A stretch of 64,000 nucleotides of DNA from Helicobacter sp. MIT 21-1697 (lineage in GTDB: Bacteria; Campylobacterota; Campylobacteria; Campylobacterales; Helicobacteraceae), in contig NZ_JAPHNC010000007.1 of the NCBI RefSeq assembly GCF_026241255.1, forward strand, positions 1 through 64,000, in the 5' to 3' direction. The notes below the pieces were generated by a model. The model worked only from the letters and a program-made list of their open reading frames with translations, had not been told where the DNA came from and did no database searches. Shown in pieces: positions 35,957 to 45,682 of this stretch (position 1 is the first letter of the stretch; each line of letters opens with the position of its first letter). The translations under genes and the position numbers were made by a program.

Positions 35957-37537
35957 ATGAAGTATAAAATCATTGTGTGCGATCATATCCATCAAAAAGG
36001 ACTTGATTTGCTTATGGCACAAAATGATGTGCAAATGGAGAATCTTGCTAGTTTGCCAAAAAATGAGTTACTTACTAAGATTAAAGAGGCTGATGTTGTC
36101 ATTACACGAAGCTCTACTGATGTTGATGAGACTTTTTTAGCGTCTTCAGGGCAAATACGCGCAGTAGTGCGTGCAGGTGTTGGTGTAGATAATGTTGATA
36201 TTGAAGGTTGTTCTCGTAAGGGTATTGTTGTGATGAATGTGCCCACAGCAAATACAATTGCAGCTGTTGAGCTTACAATGGCTCATCTTATTAATGCTGT
36301 GCGAAATTTTCCCGGAGCAAATACACAGCTTAAACACGAGCGCAAATGGAAACGTGAGGATTGGTATGGTATTGAGCTTAAGGGTAAAAAGCTTGGCATT
36401 ATTGGATTTGGTAATATCGGTAGTCGCGTAGGGATAAGGGCAAAGGCATTTGAAATGGAAGTTTTAGCCTATGACCCTTATATTTTGCCCTCAAAAGCTA
36501 CTGATTTGGGTGTGGCTTATACAAGCAATTTTGAAGAGATTCTCTCTTGTGATATTATTACCATTCACACGCCCAAAAATGCAGAAACAAAAAATATGAT
36601 TACTGCCAAACAAATTGCACAGATGAAAGATGGAGTGATACTTATTAATTGCGCTCGCGGCGGCTTATATAATGAAAAAGATTTATATGATGCCTTAAGT
36701 GTTGGTAAGATTAAGTGGGCGGGGATTGATGTATTTGATAAAGAGCCAGCAATTAATAATGCACTCCTTGATTTGCCAAATGTATATGTAACACCACATA
36801 TCGGAGCAAATACTTTAGAATCTCAAGAGCAAATTGCCCTGCAGGCTGCTCAAGCTGCAATAGAAGCAGCAAGAGGTTCAAGCTATCCTAATGCTCTTAA
36901 TCTTCCGGTTAAAGAATCTGAACTTCCCTCTATGGTGAAACCTTATCTTGAGCTAATACAAAAACTTGCTTTTTTAGCAGTGCAGGCGAATAAAGGCGTG
37001 ATTACTTCAATACACATACAGGCTCAAGGTGAGATTAGTGCTTATGGAGATTCGTTGCAGACTTTTGCTCTTGTGGGCGCACTTAATGCAAGTTTGGGCG
37101 ATAAGATTAATTATGTCAATGCTCCTTTTATAGCCAAAGAGCGAGGTATTGATGTGAAAATGACACTTCAACAAGAGAGTGAAACTTATAAGAATCATAT
37201 TTACATCACTCTAAGCACACAAAATGAGAGCATTACTCTTAGTGGTGCTGTATTTGAAGATAGGCATTTGCGTCTTACATCAATTAATCATTTTCAATTT
37301 GATATTGAGCCAAAGGGCAAGATGATATTTTTCAAAAACACTGATGTGCCGGGTGTAATTGGGCTTGTAGGGAGCATTTTGGGGAATCATCAAGTCAATA
37401 TTGCTGATTTTCGCCTTGCGCGCCAAAATAAAGAGGCAATGGCTGTTATTCTTGTGGATTCTGAAGTCTCAAGTGAAGTTATTAAGCAGCTTGAGGATAT
37501 TCCGGCGTGTTTGGGTGTAAAGATTGTGAATTTATAG
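35957..37537 (+). CDS. serA: D-3-phosphoglycerate dehydrogenase
   Basis: SerA oxidises 3-phosphoglycerate in the first step of serine synthesis. The 526-residue long form has the substrate domain (RSSTDVDE, RAGVGVDNVD), the NAD-binding motif GKKLGIIGFGNIGSRVG, catalytic Arg in NCARGG and His in VTPHIGANT, then an intervening domain and a C-terminal ACT domain (FKNTDVPGVIGLVGSIL) for serine feedback. AAGGAGAG precedes the ATG. Confidence 0.95.
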   Translation: MKYKIIVCDHIHQKGLDLLMAQNDVQMENLASLPKNELLTKIKEADVVITRSSTDVDETFLASSGQIRAVVRAGVGVDNVDIEGCSRKGIVVMNVPTANTIAAVELTMAHLINAVRNFPGANTQLKHERKWKREDWYGIELKGKKLGIIGFGNIGSRVGIRAKAFEMEVLAYDPYILPSKATDLGVAYTSNFEEILSCDIITIHTPKNAETKNMITAKQIAQMKDGVILINCARGGLYNEKDLYDALSVGKIKWAGIDVFDKEPAINNALLDLPNVYVTPHIGANTLESQEQIALQAAQAAIEAARGSSYPNALNLPVKESELPSMVKPYLELIQKLAFLAVQANKGVITSIHIQAQGEISAYGDSLQTFALVGALNASLGDKINYVNAPFIAKERGIDVKMTLQQESETYKNHIYITLSTQNESITLSGAVFEDRHLRLTSINHFQFDIEPKGKMIFFKNTDVPGVIGLVGSILGNHQVNIADFRLARQNKEAMAVILVDSEVSSEVIKQLEDIPACLGVKIVNL

Positions 37538-37562
37538 TTTATATTTCACTTAAAGGTGGGAT

Positions 37563-37841
37563 ATGCAACAAGATGTAAAACCTTTTAGGGCATATATCGT
37601 GCTCTATACGACTTCAAGTGCTTTTGCAGCCCAAAGATGCCTAAGCACCCCCTTACTTGCCTCATTTGAATTTTCTTTAAGCCTTGTGCCTACGCCCAAA
37701 GAATATAGTAGTGATTGTGGTTTGGCTTTATTCTTAGAGGGTGGAAATACGCTTCAAGGCAAATCTTTGGAGGATTTTTTAGAATCTGTAAATCACATTT
37801 TGACACAAAGACATATGAAGTATGAGGTGAAACTTATCTAA
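37563..37841 (+). CDS. DUF3343 (putative Se/S carrier-like) protein
   Basis: The 92-residue protein matches the DUF3343 family, also called Se_S_carrier-like. An N-terminal YTTSSAFAAQRCL strand-helix is followed by SLVPTPKEYSSDCGLALFLE, where the SSDCG cysteine is the conserved residue. Proteins of this family often sit near selenium or sulfur metabolism genes; here the neighbours are serA and uvrA, which gives no direct support for that role. It follows serA by 25 bases. Confidence 0.75.
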   Translation: MQQDVKPFRAYIVLYTTSSAFAAQRCLSTPLLASFEFSLSLVPTPKEYSSDCGLALFLEGGNTLQGKSLEDFLESVNHILTQRHMKYEVKLI

Positions 37842-37847
37842 ATACGC

Positions 37848-37853
37848 TATAAT
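37848..37853 (+). promoter_or_regulatory. Candidate -10 for uvrA operon
   Basis: A perfect TATAAT lies seven bases after the DUF3343 stop and 38 bases before the uvrA ATG. No clear -35 or TG extension accompanies it, so the call is tentative. Confidence 0.4.
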
Positions 37854-37885
37854 ACGCGTTAGAGCTTAAAACCGCGAGGATACTT

Positions 37886-40723
37886 ATGAAAGATTATAAT
37901 CATATCCATATTACAGGTGCGCGTGAGAATAATTTAAAAAATATCAACCTTAGCATACCTAAAAATCAGCTTATTGTTTTTACAGGTTTATCTGGCTCTG
38001 GAAAATCAACACTTGCTTTTGATACGCTTTATGCAGAAGGGCAACGTAGATATATAGAATCTCTTTCAAGCTATGCGCGGCAATTTTTGGATAAAGTGGG
38101 CAAACCCGATGTTGATAAGATTGAGGGGCTTACTCCTGCTATTGCGATTGACCAAAAAACTACGAGCAAAAATCCACGTTCCACCGTGGGCACAATCACT
38201 GAAATTTATGATTATTTTCGTTTGCTTTATGCACGTGTAGGGAAGCAACATTGTCATCTTTGTGGAGATGAAATTTCACAAATGAGTCAGACTGATATTA
38301 TTGAGCAGATTCTCAAACTTCCTGCAAATGCAAAAATGATACTTCTTGCGCCTATTGTCAAAGAAAAAAAGGGGAGTTTTGCTGACAAAATAGAATCTCT
38401 GCGTCAAAAAGGCTATGTAAGAGCAATAATTGATGGCGTGATGGTGCGCCTTGATGAGGACATTGAGCTTGCCAAACACAAAAAGCATAGTATTAAGATT
38501 GTTATTGATAGGGTAGTAAATTCGCTAGAAAATCATACACGCATAGCCCAAGGAGTGGAAAAAGCTTTGCGTGAATCTTATGGTGAAATTGAAGTAGAGA
38601 TGATACACAATGATGAAAAAAAGTTCTTACATTATTCTGAACATTTTGCGTGTTTTAAGTGCAAGATAAGCTTTGAGGAGCTTGAACCGCTTGGATTCTC
38701 TTTTAATTCTCCAAAGGGTGCGTGTGAAGATTGTTTGGGGCTTGGCGCAAAATATGCTATTGATTTAAAAAAGATACTTGATAAATCTCAACCGCTCAAC
38801 AAAGGTGGTATTAAAATTATTTTTGGATTCAATCGTAATTATTATGCCGAGCTTTTTTACGCGTTTTGTAAAAGTGCCAAAATTGACCCAAAGCTTAGTT
38901 TTGAAGAGCTTTCAAAATCTCAACAAAGCATTTTGCTGTATGGACGCGAAGAGGAGGTGGAGATTACTTGGAAATCAAATAAGCTCAAGCGTCCTTGGAA
39001 GGGCATTATCCAAATTGCGTATGATATGTTTAAAGATGATAAAGATTTAGGCGAATATACTACTGAACGAGTATGCCCTACCTGCAAAGGACATCGTCTT
39101 AAGCCCTCTTCATTGAGCGTTAAAGTAGGGAGCTTAGGCATTGGTGAGCTTATTGATATGCCCATTGAGAAGGTGTATGAGTTTTTTAACAATAAAGAAC
39201 ATTTTTCATATCTTAATGAGCAAGAGCAATTTATTGCACAGCCTATTTTAAAGGAGATTCGCGAAAGGTTATTTTTTCTTTATGATGTCGGGCTTGGTTA
39301 TCTCACGCTTGGACGCGATGCGCGTAGTATTAGTGGTGGAGAATCTCAACGCATACGCATTGCAAGTCAAATTGGAAGCGGACTGACGGGCGTTATGTAT
39401 GTGCTTGATGAGCCAAGCATTGGCTTGCACGAGCGTGATACACTGCGATTAATCAAAACCTTGAGAAGTTTGCAAGAAAAAGGTAATAGTGTGATTGTCG
39501 TAGAGCACGACAAAGAAACGATTTTAAATGCTGATTTTGTTGTGGATATTGGTCCAGAGGCAGGATTGCGCGGAGGAGAAGTAGTTTTTAGTGGTAATGT
39601 AAAGAATCTTTTGGATTCTAAAACACTCACTGCGGCATATCTTAAGGGTGCAAAAATCATTTCTTATCCGCATAAGCGCACGATTAAGCAATGGCTTGAA
39701 ATCAAAAATGTCAATATTAATAATATTCATAATCTTTGTGCGAAGATTCCCCTTTCGCAATTTGTGTGTGTAACGGGTGTGAGTGGCAGCGGCAAAAGCT
39801 CTCTTATTTTGCAAACGCTTTTGCCTGTGGCTCAAGAGCTTTTAAATAATGCCAAAAAGGTGCAAAAGTGTGATGGTGTGGAGATTGTAGGATTAGACTA
39901 TTTAGACAAAGTGATTTACTTAGATCAAAGTCCTATTGGACGCACACCGCGTAGCAATCCTGCAACTTATACAGGCGCAATGGACGATATACGAGCACTT
40001 TTTGCAGAAATTAAAGAATCTAAATTGCGTGGATATAGTGTTGGACGCTTTAGTTTTAATGTCAAAGGTGGGCGATGTGAGAAATGTCAGGGTGAGGGCG
40101 AGATAAAGATTGAAATGCACTTTTTACCTGATGTGATGGTAAAATGTGATGCGTGTAAAGGCGCAAAATACAATCCACAAACACTTGAGATTGTTTATAA
40201 GGGCAAAAATATAGCAGATATTTTGGCAATGAGTGTTGATGAAGCTTTGGAGTTTTTTGCCAAAGTGCCAAAAATTGCTACAAGGTTGCAAACACTGCAA
40301 GATGTGGGCTTAGGTTATATTACGCTTGGACAAAATGCAGTTACTTTAAGCGGTGGTGAGGCGCAGAGAATCAAGCTTGCAAAAGAGCTTAGTCGTAAAG
40401 ATACAGGAAAAACTCTCTATATACTTGATGAACCCACAACAGGATTGCATTTTGCCGATGTGGATAGATTGACAAAAGTGCTTCATCATTTGGTAGATTT
40501 AGGCAATTCGGTTATTGTCATTGAACATAATTTAGATATGATTAAAAATGCTGATTATATTATTGATATTGGTCCAGAAGGTGGTAGCGGTGGAGGCAAA
40601 ATCATAGATAGTGGTTCTGTGGAGCAAGTGAGTAAAAATCATACAAAAAGTGGGAGTTATACAGGTAAGTTTCTTGCTTTAGAATTAAAACGTGATAAGC
40701 AATTTCAAAAGGAGCGAAAATGA
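37886..40723 (+). CDS. uvrA: Excinuclease ABC subunit A
   Basis: UvrA detects DNA damage and loads UvrB in nucleotide excision repair. The 945-residue protein has two ABC ATPase domains: Walker A motifs FTGLSGSGKSTLAF and VTGVSGSGKSSLI, ABC signatures SISGGESQR and TLSGGEAQR. Zinc-binding cysteines lie in CFKC/CEDC and CEKC/CDAC. Length is standard. The stop overlaps the ddl start by four bases. Confidence 0.96.
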   Translation: MKDYNHIHITGARENNLKNINLSIPKNQLIVFTGLSGSGKSTLAFDTLYAEGQRRYIESLSSYARQFLDKVGKPDVDKIEGLTPAIAIDQKTTSKNPRSTVGTITEIYDYFRLLYARVGKQHCHLCGDEISQMSQTDIIEQILKLPANAKMILLAPIVKEKKGSFADKIESLRQKGYVRAIIDGVMVRLDEDIELAKHKKHSIKIVIDRVVNSLENHTRIAQGVEKALRESYGEIEVEMIHNDEKKFLHYSEHFACFKCKISFEELEPLGFSFNSPKGACEDCLGLGAKYAIDLKKILDKSQPLNKGGIKIIFGFNRNYYAELFYAFCKSAKIDPKLSFEELSKSQQSILLYGREEEVEITWKSNKLKRPWKGIIQIAYDMFKDDKDLGEYTTERVCPTCKGHRLKPSSLSVKVGSLGIGELIDMPIEKVYEFFNNKEHFSYLNEQEQFIAQPILKEIRERLFFLYDVGLGYLTLGRDARSISGGESQRIRIASQIGSGLTGVMYVLDEPSIGLHERDTLRLIKTLRSLQEKGNSVIVVEHDKETILNADFVVDIGPEAGLRGGEVVFSGNVKNLLDSKTLTAAYLKGAKIISYPHKRTIKQWLEIKNVNINNIHNLCAKIPLSQFVCVTGVSGSGKSSLILQTLLPVAQELLNNAKKVQKCDGVEIVGLDYLDKVIYLDQSPIGRTPRSNPATYTGAMDDIRALFAEIKESKLRGYSVGRFSFNVKGGRCEKCQGEGEIKIEMHFLPDVMVKCDACKGAKYNPQTLEIVYKGKNIADILAMSVDEALEFFAKVPKIATRLQTLQDVGLGYITLGQNAVTLSGGEAQRIKLAKELSRKDTGKTLYILDEPTTGLHFADVDRLTKVLHHLVDLGNSVIVIEHNLDMIKNADYIIDIGPEGGSGGGKIIDSGSVEQVSKNHTKSGSYTGKFLALELKRDKQFQKERK

Positions 40724-41772
40724 AATTTGATGTGTTATTTGGCGGCGTGAGCTTTGAGCACGAAATTAGTATTGTGAGTGCTGTTGCGCTTAAGAAGGTT
40801 TTAGGGGAGAATGTTGGCAATTTTATTTTTTTAGACAGCTCACATCGTTTTTATCTTATTCCTTCAGATTCTATGAAGTCAAAACTTTTTAGCTCGGGAG
40901 ATTATAAAAAATGCACAGAGATTTTTTTGCAAAGAGGTGCATTTGTGAAAAAAACATTTTTTGGTTTTAAACCTATTATGCCACATATGATAATTAGTCT
41001 TATACACGGCGCAGATGGGGAAGATGGGAGTGTGAGCGCATTGCTTGATTTTTATCATTTACCCTTTATTGGTCCGCGCATAGAATCAAGCGTGATGAGT
41101 TTCAATAAAGCTTTTACGAAGATTTTTGCAGCCCAAAGAGGTGTAAAAATGCTTGATTATGAGATTCTTACACGCGCAAACCCGCATTTGAAACATCTCA
41201 CCTATCCGATAATCCTTAAACCTGCACGACTTGGGAGTTCCATAGGAGTGAGTGTTGTCAATGAAGAAAAAGAGCTTGATTATGGTAGAGATTTAGCCTT
41301 TGAATATGATGATATTATTGTGGCAGAGAGTTTTAAAAGTGGCGTAAAAGAATATAATCTTGCAGGGTGCAAGGTCAAAAATGGTTCGCAAAATGAATAT
41401 AGATTCTCAATTATTGAAGAACCTAGTAAAAAAGAGCTACTTGATTTTGAGCGCAAATATTTGGATTTTTCACGCACAGCACAAGTTGTGCAAGCAGATA
41501 TAAGTTTAACACTAGCGGCAAAATTGCAAGAAAATTTTATCAAACTCTATGAAAATGCTTTTGAAGGGGCATTGATACGATGTGATTTTTTTGTTATTGA
41601 TGATGAGGTGTATCTCAATGAGATTAATCCTATTCCGGGTTCTATGGCAAATTACCTATTTGAGGATTTTGTGAGTGTGCTTACAGAATTAGCTTGTAAT
41701 TTGCCAAAAAAACATTCTATCAAGGTAAGCTATAAGTATATAGAACAAATTCATTACGCAAAAGGGAAATAG
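40720..41772 (+). CDS. ddl: D-alanine--D-alanine ligase
   Basis: Ddl makes the D-Ala-D-Ala dipeptide for peptidoglycan. The 350-residue ATP-grasp protein has the N-terminal FGGVSFEHEISIVSA, the lysine segment YPIILKPARLGSSIGVS, and the metal site YLNEINPIPGSM. The gene overlaps uvrA by four bases and precedes a hydrolase and murF, linking it to peptidoglycan precursor synthesis. Confidence 0.95.
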   Translation: MKFDVLFGGVSFEHEISIVSAVALKKVLGENVGNFIFLDSSHRFYLIPSDSMKSKLFSSGDYKKCTEIFLQRGAFVKKTFFGFKPIMPHMIISLIHGADGEDGSVSALLDFYHLPFIGPRIESSVMSFNKAFTKIFAAQRGVKMLDYEILTRANPHLKHLTYPIILKPARLGSSIGVSVVNEEKELDYGRDLAFEYDDIIVAESFKSGVKEYNLAGCKVKNGSQNEYRFSIIEEPSKKELLDFERKYLDFSRTAQVVQADISLTLAAKLQENFIKLYENAFEGALIRCDFFVIDDEVYLNEINPIPGSMANYLFEDFVSVLTELACNLPKKHSIKVSYKYIEQIHYAKGK

Positions 41773-41778
41773 TTTATT

Positions 41779-42528
41779 ATGGCACAAAAGCGCATAGTAT
41801 ATCAAGGGGAGTATTTTGAGCTAAGTTATGAGAAGGTTAAACCTCAAATTGCGGATTCTTTAGGCATTTTAGAAACTCCTATAATGCTTTTTTTGCACGG
41901 CTGGGGCAGTAATAAAGAGTTAATGAAGAGCACTTTTGCTCAATATTTTAATGAATATGAGCATATTTATTTAGATATGCCCGGCTTTGGTAATAGCCCA
42001 AATGAGAATCCTCTCACAACGCTGGATTATGCGCATATTGTAGAGATATTCATAAAAGAAGTGAGCGGTGTGGAGGCAAAAAATTGCATTATTGTAGGGC
42101 ATAGTTTTGGAGGCAAGGTAGCTGTGTTATGTCAGCCCAAAGAAGTTATACTTCTCTCATCTGCTGGTATTAGAGTGCCCAAAAGCCTGAAAGTTCGCTT
42201 GAAAATTATTTTTGCAAAGATTATAGGAAAATGCGGACTTGGCAGGTTTGGTAAAATATTTCGCTCAAGCGATGTAAAGGCAATGAATGAGGGTATGTAT
42301 CAAACATTTAAAAATGTTGTTGATGAAGATTTTTCATCAACCTTTAGTGCATATAAGGGTAAAGCAAGTATTTTTTGGGGCAAAAATGATAGTGCTACAC
42401 CGCTTTTTTGTGGTCAAACTATTGCTGCACTTATCTCCAAGAGTAGATTCTTTCCTATGGAGGGCAATCATTATTTTTTTCTTCATCAAGGCGGAAATAT
42501 TGAAAAACTTTATAGGAGTGGAGTATGA
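41779..42528 (+). CDS. Alpha/beta hydrolase
   Basis: The 249-residue protein has alpha/beta hydrolase marks: an oxyanion segment LFLHGWGSNKE, the nucleophile elbow VGHSFGGKVAV and a C-terminal GNHYFFLHQ with the catalytic His. The lineage-specific substrate is unknown. The gene lies between ddl and acylphosphatase-murF, the conserved H. pylori position of a hydrolase gene. It ends four bases into the next gene. Confidence 0.85.
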   Translation: MAQKRIVYQGEYFELSYEKVKPQIADSLGILETPIMLFLHGWGSNKELMKSTFAQYFNEYEHIYLDMPGFGNSPNENPLTTLDYAHIVEIFIKEVSGVEAKNCIIVGHSFGGKVAVLCQPKEVILLSSAGIRVPKSLKVRLKIIFAKIIGKCGLGRFGKIFRSSDVKAMNEGMYQTFKNVVDEDFSSTFSAYKGKASIFWGKNDSATPLFCGQTIAALISKSRFFPMEGNHYFFLHQGGNIEKLYRSGV

Positions 42529-42815
42529 AAAAAAGATATGAATTTTTAATTTTTGGCAAAGTGCAAGGTGTGGGATTTAGACGCTTTGTAAAATATAGAG
42601 TTGATAAACTCAATGAAGCAGGTGAAATTTTAAGCGGGAATGTTTGTAATTTAAGTGATGGTAGTGTGCGCGTAATAGCACAAGGCGAAGAGGGAACACT
42701 TGAAAAATTATATCAAATACTTGAAAGCGGACCCATTAAAAGTGAGGTTGAAAGAATACAATCTCATCAATTAGATATTGATGAGAGCTTAAAAGATTTT
42801 GAGATTTTAAAATAA
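42525..42815 (+). CDS. Acylphosphatase
   Basis: The 96-residue protein carries the acylphosphatase pattern: GKVQGVGFRRFVKYRVDKL with the catalytic Arg, then GNVCNLSDGSVRVIAQGEE. Such enzymes hydrolyse acyl phosphates; a physiological role is not known. The ATG overlaps the upstream stop, so translation is probably coupled. Confidence 0.9.
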   Translation: MKKRYEFLIFGKVQGVGFRRFVKYRVDKLNEAGEILSGNVCNLSDGSVRVIAQGEEGTLEKLYQILESGPIKSEVERIQSHQLDIDESLKDFEILK

Positions 42816-42824
42816 AGGAGTGAT

Positions 42825-44306
42825 ATGGAAGAAATGTTTATCATTGACACGATTGCACAATGGGTAGTTGTTTTGTGTCTTGGGTATTATGGAATGACAA
42901 ACTTACAATGGTATAATTATAGCTTTAAGCGCGCACTTTTAATGCATCATAAATGGCAATGGCACATCTATTATTTTATATTGCCACTTGCTGTGTATGT
43001 CGGGAGTATTTTTATCCAAGAGCCATTAAGTAATTATGTGCTTATAGGATTGAGTATAATATATTTTATTGCAATAGCTATATGGACGATTCAACTTGAT
43101 AAACGATTAAATTTCACCCAAAGAGTATTGAAGTTTTTTATTATTTTCTTTATTTTTATGACTTTTAATGAAGCTTTATGTTACATATTAGATGTCAATA
43201 GTAGATTATTTGATTTGATGCCGCTTGTGTTTGCAAGTATTATTTCAAAAATATATGAAAATATTTTACTTAATCGCTACATTATTCTTGCTAAAGAGAA
43301 GCTTGATATTATGTCAAGATTAATCATTATTGGCGTAACAGGCAGTTATGGCAAAACAAGTATGAAGAACTTTTTGGCGCAGATTCTTAAAGAAAAGTAT
43401 CGCGTATATGCGACACCTAGAAGTGTCAATACGCATACAGGGATTGTGGCGGATATTAATCAAAATTTAGATTATATTACAGAGATTTACATTGTTGAGG
43501 CAGGAGCGCGTCTAAAAGGTGATATTGCACTTATTGCTCAATTTTTGAATCCGCATTATGCCGTTATTGGCGAAGTCGGTGAGCAGCATTTAGAATATTT
43601 TAAAAAACTTGAAAACATTGTAGAAACAAAATTTGAGTTATTGCAAAGCTCAAGGCTTAAAAAAGCCTTTGTGTTTAAAGATAATCCTAAACCCTCTCAT
43701 ATAGAACCAAATATCAATAAAAAGATTGAGTATTTCCCTGAAAATGTGCGCAATATTGAAGCAAATCTTGATAGCACAAGCTTTGAACTCTTTATCAAAG
43801 GTGAGTGGCATTACTTTGAAACAATGGTTTTGGGCGCTTTTAATGTTGTAAATTTGAGTGCAGCAATTTATATGGGCGTGGAGCTTGGGTTGCAAGTAGA
43901 AGATATACAAAAGGCAGTAAAAAGAATAGAACCCGTGCCTCATCGTCTCAATAAGATACAGACACATCAAAAGCTTATTATTGACGATGGATTTAATGGG
44001 AATCTTAAGGGAATGAAAGAATCTATTCGCCTTTGTTCGCTTTATCAAGGGCGAAAAATTATCGTTACACCCGGTATAGTAGAGAGCACAAAAGAGGCGA
44101 ATATTGAACTTGCCCAAGCTATTGATAAGGTATTTGATATTGTCATCATTACAGGCGAACTTAATAGCAAGATTCTCTCTCAACATATTTGTAATACACA
44201 AAAGATTATTCTTAAAGATAAATCTATGCTTGAAGATATGCTCAAATCTTGCTCTCAAGCCCACGATTTAGTGCTCTTTAGCAATGATGCTCCAAATTAT
44301 ATTTAA
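42825..44306 (+). CDS. murF: UDP-MurNAc-tripeptide--D-Ala-D-Ala ligase with membrane extension
   Basis: MurF adds D-Ala-D-Ala to the UDP-MurNAc tripeptide. The 493-residue protein has an N-terminal extension of about 150 residues with four membrane helices, common in epsilonproteobacteria. The Mur ligase core then follows, with ATP motif VTGSYGKTSMKNFLA, and later EQHLEYF and IDDGFNGN. The membrane domain suggests MurF works at the cytoplasmic membrane here. Upstream ddl supplies its substrate. Confidence 0.9.
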   Translation: MEEMFIIDTIAQWVVVLCLGYYGMTNLQWYNYSFKRALLMHHKWQWHIYYFILPLAVYVGSIFIQEPLSNYVLIGLSIIYFIAIAIWTIQLDKRLNFTQRVLKFFIIFFIFMTFNEALCYILDVNSRLFDLMPLVFASIISKIYENILLNRYIILAKEKLDIMSRLIIIGVTGSYGKTSMKNFLAQILKEKYRVYATPRSVNTHTGIVADINQNLDYITEIYIVEAGARLKGDIALIAQFLNPHYAVIGEVGEQHLEYFKKLENIVETKFELLQSSRLKKAFVFKDNPKPSHIEPNINKKIEYFPENVRNIEANLDSTSFELFIKGEWHYFETMVLGAFNVVNLSAAIYMGVELGLQVEDIQKAVKRIEPVPHRLNKIQTHQKLIIDDGFNGNLKGMKESIRLCSLYQGRKIIVTPGIVESTKEANIELAQAIDKVFDIVIITGELNSKILSQHICNTQKIILKDKSMLEDMLKSCSQAHDLVLFSNDAPNYI

Positions 44307-44318
44307 AGGAAAGTAATA

Positions 44319-44816
44319 ATGGATAGAATCTACGCACCTTGGCGAAGTAAATATTTTGGTTCTTGCTCTGAAGGCTGCGTGTTTTGTGCGATAGCAAATA
44401 ATCCCCAAGATGATGAGAGTAATCGCGTGATTTATCGTGATGATATTGCTTTTGGTGTAATGAATCTCTATCCTTATACGCCCGCTCATTTTATGATACT
44501 GCCTTTAATACACTGCGATTCGCCCGAAAAATTGCCCCTAGAGACTTGGTTGCATTTGCATATACTTTCGCATAAGGCAATGAATGTACTTTATGAATAT
44601 GGCGCACAAGGGGTGAATATGGGCTTAAATATCAAAAAAGCTGGTGGAGCAGGCATACCCGAGCATTTGCACATACATTTTGTGCCACGTTATATGGGTG
44701 ATACAAATTTTATAACAAGTATTGCAGAGGCACGCACTTATGGAATGGATTTTGATAGTATATATCAAAAAATAAAGCACTTAAGCCTAAAACATTTTGC
44801 AAAGGAGCAGGTATGA
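44319..44816 (+). CDS. HIT family hydrolase/transferase
   Basis: The 165-residue protein contains the histidine triad HLHIHFVPR, with the N-terminal CVFCAIANN typical of HIT proteins that keep a zinc site. HIT proteins hydrolyse or transfer nucleotidyl groups, e.g. Ap4A. It starts 12 bases after murF behind AAAGGAAAG and ends overlapping the first ankyrin gene by four bases. Confidence 0.88.
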   Translation: MDRIYAPWRSKYFGSCSEGCVFCAIANNPQDDESNRVIYRDDIAFGVMNLYPYTPAHFMILPLIHCDSPEKLPLETWLHLHILSHKAMNVLYEYGAQGVNMGLNIKKAGGAGIPEHLHIHFVPRYMGDTNFITSIAEARTYGMDFDSIYQKIKHLSLKHFAKEQV

Positions 44817-45676
44817 AGTATTTATTTCAAGGTGCAAGAGGGGTTTTATGTCTATGGTTTGCCTTAACGGCATTATGTTATGGAGCAAATGAGAGATATA
44901 ATCATTTGCTTTTTAGCAATAACTATACAGAGGTGCGCAAGGGCATTAATCTTGGTGCTGATATTGAAGCGCGACTGCGCGGAAGCACACCACTTTATGA
45001 TGCAGCACGCAAGGGAAATATGGAGATTCTATATTTACTCATTGAACGCGGTGCTGATGTAAATGCAGTATGCCACGGCGAGACACCTTTGCTCAAAGTG
45101 GTCGCTCTTAATAATCTTAAATTTGCTCAAGCACTTATAAATAAGGGCGCAAAGGTAAGGGTAGCTGATGAGCATTTGGGCAATACGCCGCTTCATTATG
45201 CAGTGATGAGGAAAAATTCGGAAATGATAAAGCTTCTTTTATCAAATGGGGCAGATATGTATGCAGAGAACTTCAAAGGTGATACGCCAGCGCGTTATAT
45301 TTTGGCTAATCGTTCCTTACCTGCGGTGAGTATTAAAAATGATGATATTACACTTAAAGCCTCTGGGTTTAATTTAGGGCAGGGAAGTGTAAATATTACT
45401 ATCAGCAATGAGAGCGAGAAATTTGCCACGATTACCTATCTAGCGCTTTATATCAATGGTGATTTGATAAGCGAGAGCGAAGTAAATAGGAAGATTCCTC
45501 CGCGTTCAAGTGCAGCAGTTGGGAGTTTGAGTATTCCTACCGATACTTATGAGGCGATTCGTATTAAAAAATCAGGTGCAAGTAATATCAAATATGGTTT
45601 TGCGGTAGAATATGACCTTGAGGGCAAAAACAAAAATCTTTACAAGAAAACAAGCACAGAACTCCAACTTTGGTAG
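44813..45676 (+). CDS. Secreted ankyrin-repeat protein
   Basis: The 287-residue protein has a signal peptide (LCLWFALTALCYGAN) and about four ankyrin repeats between residues 30 and 165, e.g. STPLYDAARKGNMEILYLLI and NTPLHYAVMRKNSEMIKLLL. A beta-rich C-terminal domain of about 110 residues follows. It is probably periplasmic, a common place for bacterial ankyrin proteins that bind partners. It overlaps the HIT gene by four bases. A partner is unknown; a second ankyrin protein follows directly. Confidence 0.8.
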   Translation: MKYLFQGARGVLCLWFALTALCYGANERYNHLLFSNNYTEVRKGINLGADIEARLRGSTPLYDAARKGNMEILYLLIERGADVNAVCHGETPLLKVVALNNLKFAQALINKGAKVRVADEHLGNTPLHYAVMRKNSEMIKLLLSNGADMYAENFKGDTPARYILANRSLPAVSIKNDDITLKASGFNLGQGSVNITISNESEKFATITYLALYINGDLISESEVNRKIPPRSSAAVGSLSIPTDTYEAIRIKKSGASNIKYGFAVEYDLEGKNKNLYKKTSTELQLW

Positions 45677-45682
45677 TATTTC

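Noticed and set aside
43650-44264. 204-codon minus-strand frame
   Set aside because: It is fully antisense to murF and has no motif or ribosome site.
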